9,688 bases of DNA from Bacteroidales bacterium. Its GTDB lineage: Bacteria > Bacteroidota > Bacteroidia > Bacteroidales > UBA932. This document shows positions 8,201-9,688 of this stretch, in pieces. The translations under genes were made by a program, and so were the position numbers. How positions within the stretch are numbered: position 1 is the first letter of the stretch; every line of letters starts with the position of its first letter. The stretch covers positions 1 through 9,688 of the forward strand of contig JAEDMF010000059.1 of the NCBI GenBank assembly GCA_016303175.1, given 5' to 3'. The notes under the pieces are model-generated. The model had not been told where the DNA came from and searched no databases. It saw only the letters and a list, made by a program, of their open reading frames with translations.

Positions 8201-8346
8201 GCAAGACCCACGTCATTTTGGAACTGAAGCAGAACGGCCTCGGCTGCGTCAACAGTTGGGGAGCAAAACCGAGACCCGAATACTGCGTACCCGCTGCAGA
8301 ATACGAGTTCAGATTGCTGATGAAACCTATTCTCAATACACTCTAA
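5293..8346 (+). CDS. Exported GH2 beta-galactosidase, LacZ type
   Basis: This 1017-residue enzyme hydrolyses terminal non-reducing beta-galactosides. It has a signal peptide (MNYPKILSLAAFLAAIVLPS, probable cleavage after AKANA) and no lipobox, so it is probably periplasmic. The order matches E. coli LacZ: sugar-binding domain (about 40-225, QNPQVNQRNRLEMH, DGSYMEDQDFWR), Ig-like domain (about 228-308), TIM barrel (about 310-600), second Ig-like domain and C-terminal beta-galactosidase small-chain domain (about 735-1010). The acid/base is Glu437 (WSLGNEAGDG) and the nucleophile Glu512 (QCEYAHAMGNS). His332, His366, Glu391, His393 and Trp543 match LacZ His357, His391, Glu416, His418 and Trp568. 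The first Ig-like domain is about 35 residues shorter than in LacZ. The start at 5293 is chosen because only it begins with a signal peptide and it lies after the promoter. Natural substrates in this group are often glycan galactosides, and lactose specificity is not shown. Confidence 0.95.
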   Translation: MNYPKILSLAAFLAAIVLPSAKANAVEDWQNPQVNQRNRLEMHASFHTPDPVMSLAGTWKFKGYPTPSERSKDFFKVSTDDSSWGTMPVPGCWELNGFGDPVYTNTDYPWFFFYDNNPPFVPEKHNRVGQYRKSFNVPADWKGRDIILTIGSATSNVRVWINGVEAGYSEDSKLQADFDITRYVKFGASNTIALEIFRWCDGSYMEDQDFWRFSGIARGVWVKALPKERILDINVNADMWGNYEFSAKTTKGITKVEWFIDGQPSAAKGKLENAKLWSAEQPNLYTLKAVAKNRKGICSEAELKFGFRTVEIKGKQLLVNGQSVLIKGADRHELSEMGGYVVSREEMIRDIRIMKDLNINAVRTCHYPNDPQWYELCDQYGLYVVDEANNESHGMGYKEKTLAKNPEYALTHFERVSRMVARDRNHPSIIVWSLGNEAGDGPNFAACYHHIKSVDKTRPVQYENQNRAYFINKNPHLPDPGYFSDIFCPMYYNYSQSENFAINGEIPFIQCEYAHAMGNSMGGFKEYWDLVRKYPGYQGGYIWDFADQAIKWPWKNSTTGYVYAFGGDFNNYDTSSNSFNCNGIIAADRSYHPHAHEVQYQYQDIWASSADTPGTIEIYNEFFFKDLSNTGVRWELVADSDLHSQSTVLSGFCALPAIAPQTKQLVKLFDASEVEPYKEAAALRLNLSFVLIKKDGLIEAGQQIAHEQLVLREKKYKPAAAELGDLEESFAFDPATGSLCSWKIGGKELLGEPILPCFGRAMTENDLGAKYHQKGTQMWQYPDFTIISKEGDLARDGKQSVEYSVGNFAKVTLSWERQSDGSILMTEKMNYVKKETPDMLRFGLEFAVDGDYDRISFLGKGPWETYSDRQSAASVGIWNQMVADQYHYGYARPQESGSHTSLQWFQVKNQSGFGIEYSCPDTTFGASALPFARKDMDISEKDKELDPELKKVRGRNFTSQFHSLELRPDGKTHVILELKQNGLGCVNSWGAKPRPEYCVPAAEYEFRLLMKPILNTL

Positions 8347-8358
8347 GAGAATTTTTGC

Positions 8359-8366
8359 TAATTTTG
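8359..8366 (+). promoter_or_regulatory. -7 element upstream of the GH3-family gene
   Basis: TAATTTTG is a full match to the Bacteroidota TAnnTTTG consensus, 13 nt after the GH2 stop and 29 nt before the next ATG. The expected -33 TTG about 20 nt upstream, inside the GH2 gene end, is not obvious. The gene could have its own promoter or be partly read through from GH2. Confidence 0.5.
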
Positions 8367-8397
8367 CGTCAATTTGCACCCTAAATTGACGCAAAAT
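8361..8397. repeat. Perfect 15-bp inverted repeat over the start of the GH3-family gene
   Basis: The left arm ATTTTGCGTCAATTT (8361-8375) and right arm AAATTGACGCAAAAT (8383-8397) are exact reverse complements separated by 7 nt. The left arm contains six of the eight bases of the -7 element; the right arm ends on the first two bases of the start codon at 8396. No T-run follows the right arm, so a standard intrinsic terminator is unlikely. It could be a protein-binding palindrome, or in read-through RNA from GH2 a hairpin hiding the start codon. Confidence 0.85.
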
Positions 8398-9688
8398 GAA
8401 ACTGGAAAAAGACAAGCACTCGGCCTTTGTGCCGAATTTTCTGCTGGGAGCGGCAGGAGGAATACAATACCTAAAGCTCAAAAACGCGAGCCGCAATCCC
8501 AGAAAGTCTCAGGAAAAATGCCTGAGAGCCATTCTGTTATACGGCAAAGACACCGTTTACGGCAAAGAACATAACTTTTCTTATATTTTGGAGGCCGACA
8601 CCGCCGAGGAACTTTTCAAAAGGTACCGCGAACAGGTGAAGGCCTCTGAATATGAAGACTTCCGACCTTATGTCAACAGGATGAAAAGCGGCGAGACCGA
8701 CATCCTCTTCCAGGGCAAGCCTGTCCTCTATGCCACGACCTCAGGTTCGACGGGAGAGCCCAAATGGATACCTATCTCCCATGCCTACCTAAGCAACATC
8801 TATGGCAAGATGAACAAGGTGTGGCTTTTCAATTTCATCAAGAACAGGCCCAAGGTATATCAGGGCTACATAGTATCCATAGTAGGCAAGCAGATTGAAG
8901 GCTATACCCCGGACGGCACCATCTACGGTTCAGTCTCCGGCTTCACGCAGAAGAACTGCCCCGGCTTCGTGAAGAAACTCTATGTCTCCCCTTCCGAGGT
9001 GTTCAACATTGAAGACTACACCGCCCGCAACTATGTAATAATGCGTATGGGCATAGAGCGCAACACCACCCTCGTGGTTACCGCCAACCCCTCCACTATG
9101 GTGGAAATGCAGAAAAACGTAGATTATTGGTACGATGAATATGTCAAGGACATACGCATGGGCACCATCAGCGACAAAGTGAACGTGCCTGAGGATGTGC
9201 GCAAAGCCTGCGAACCCTATATAAAACCCAACCCTGAAAGGGCGGACGAACTGGTGGAATTGAAGAAACGCTACGGGCAGGTACTTCCAAAGCATTACTG
9301 GCCCAATCTCCAACTGCTGACAACTTGGAAATGCGGCAACACCAGCATTTATCTCGACAAACTCGAGGGTAACTTCCCCGAAGGAATGCTGCACCAGGAG
9401 TTCGCGTACTTCTCGTCTGAATGCCGCGCCGGTCTTGTGCTGGACGACAGCATCGAAACCGTGCTCTTCCCCCACTTCCACTACTATGAATTCAAGAAAG
9501 CGGAAGAATTCGAGGACCCGGATGCACCCTTCTACCAACTTGACGAACTGGAGGAAGGCAAACAATACTGTCCCTTCGTGACCACCTTCAGCGGCCTTTA
9601 CCGCTACAATATGAATGACATAGTGGAAGCCGCCTCGCCTTTTGGCAATACACCCCGTATCCATATGGTCCAGAAGGTCAACGGCATA
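8396..9688 (+). CDS. GH3-family acyl-adenylating enzyme (auxin-responsive GH3-like), C-terminus cut by window end
   Basis: The 431 codons visible form an adenylate-forming enzyme of the GH3 family, best known from plant acyl-amido synthetases such as JAR1. The bacterial members are of unknown substrate. The ATP phosphate-binding motif is at residues 114-124 (TTSGSTGEPKW). Residues 285-350 hold HYWPNLQLLTTWKCG and HQEFAYFSSECRAG, the latter at the place of the adenine/acyl-binding strand. GLYRYNMNDIVEA (400-412) corresponds to the A7-like YRxxD motif, with Asp408 expected to contact ribose. The frame stops at PRIHMVQKVNGI, after which the small mobile C-terminal domain, roughly 80-130 residues in relatives, is expected. 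There is no signal peptide, so it should be cytosolic. It begins 49 nt after the GH2 stop, behind its own -7 element and within an inverted repeat. A functional link with the galactosidase is not evident. Confidence 0.9.
   Translation, partial: MKLEKDKHSAFVPNFLLGAAGGIQYLKLKNASRNPRKSQEKCLRAILLYGKDTVYGKEHNFSYILEADTAEELFKRYREQVKASEYEDFRPYVNRMKSGETDILFQGKPVLYATTSGSTGEPKWIPISHAYLSNIYGKMNKVWLFNFIKNRPKVYQGYIVSIVGKQIEGYTPDGTIYGSVSGFTQKNCPGFVKKLYVSPSEVFNIEDYTARNYVIMRMGIERNTTLVVTANPSTMVEMQKNVDYWYDEYVKDIRMGTISDKVNVPEDVRKACEPYIKPNPERADELVELKKRYGQVLPKHYWPNLQLLTTWKCGNTSIYLDKLEGNFPEGMLHQEFAYFSSECRAGLVLDDSIETVLFPHFHYYEFKKAEEFEDPDAPFYQLDELEEGKQYCPFVTTFSGLYRYNMNDIVEAASPFGNTPRIHMVQKVNGI

Noticed and set aside
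7654..8496. 280-codon minus-strand open frame across the GH2 end
   Set aside because: Antisense to the conserved C-terminal GH2 domain and the intergenic inverted repeat, with no recognisable features.
8930..9664. 244-codon minus-strand open frame opposite the GH3-family gene
   Set aside because: The plus frame carries the family motifs; the minus frame is a shadow rich in Phe/Val/His.

Overview
The window looks like a chromosomal segment of a Bacteroidales-type bacterium (phylum Bacteroidota). The evidence is the TAnnTTTG-type -7 promoter elements upstream of three genes, the lack of strong Shine-Dalgarno sequences, the secreted LacZ-like GH2 enzyme, the remnant of a Bacteroidota-style surface beta-sandwich domain, and the bacterial GH3-type adenylating enzyme. 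The genus cannot be fixed from sequence reading alone.

Left part (1-3318, minus strand): a compact three-gene unit read right to left. It holds an sn-glycerol-1-phosphate dehydrogenase of the AraM/EgsA family (1891-3318), a GlpT/UhpT-type organophosphate:phosphate antiporter (433-1872, 18-nt gap), and the 5' part of a gene for an exported protein with an Ala/Val/Asp repeat after its signal peptide (443 to the window edge, overlapping the transporter stop by 11 nt). Together they suggest uptake of a glycerol phosphate and its oxidation to DHAP, with an exported partner of unknown function.

Centre (3319-5292): a divergently transcribed LacI-family regulator (3498-4601) is bracketed by two identical 17-nt sequences, each containing the near-palindrome CGGGCACGCGCCCG. 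One lies between the regulator and the dehydrogenase operon, just upstream of the regulator's -7 element. The other lies about 50 nt after the regulator's stop. They are good candidate operators. From 4602 to 5292 there is no intact gene. This stretch holds the second operator, a start-less C-terminal remnant of a beta-sandwich domain protein (about 4681-5169), and a promoter for the next gene.

Right part (5293-9688, plus strand): a complete exported GH2 beta-galactosidase (1017 aa, both catalytic glutamates present, own promoter) and, after 49 nt, the first 431 codons of a GH3-family acyl-adenylating enzyme cut by the window edge. A perfect 15-bp inverted repeat between them covers most of the second gene's -7 element and the first two bases of its start codon.

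Possible common theme (inference): the regulator may link an envelope beta-galactosidase with import and oxidation of glycerol phosphate, for example from galactosylated glycerol-phosphate polymers or lipids. The sequence supports the parts, not the link.
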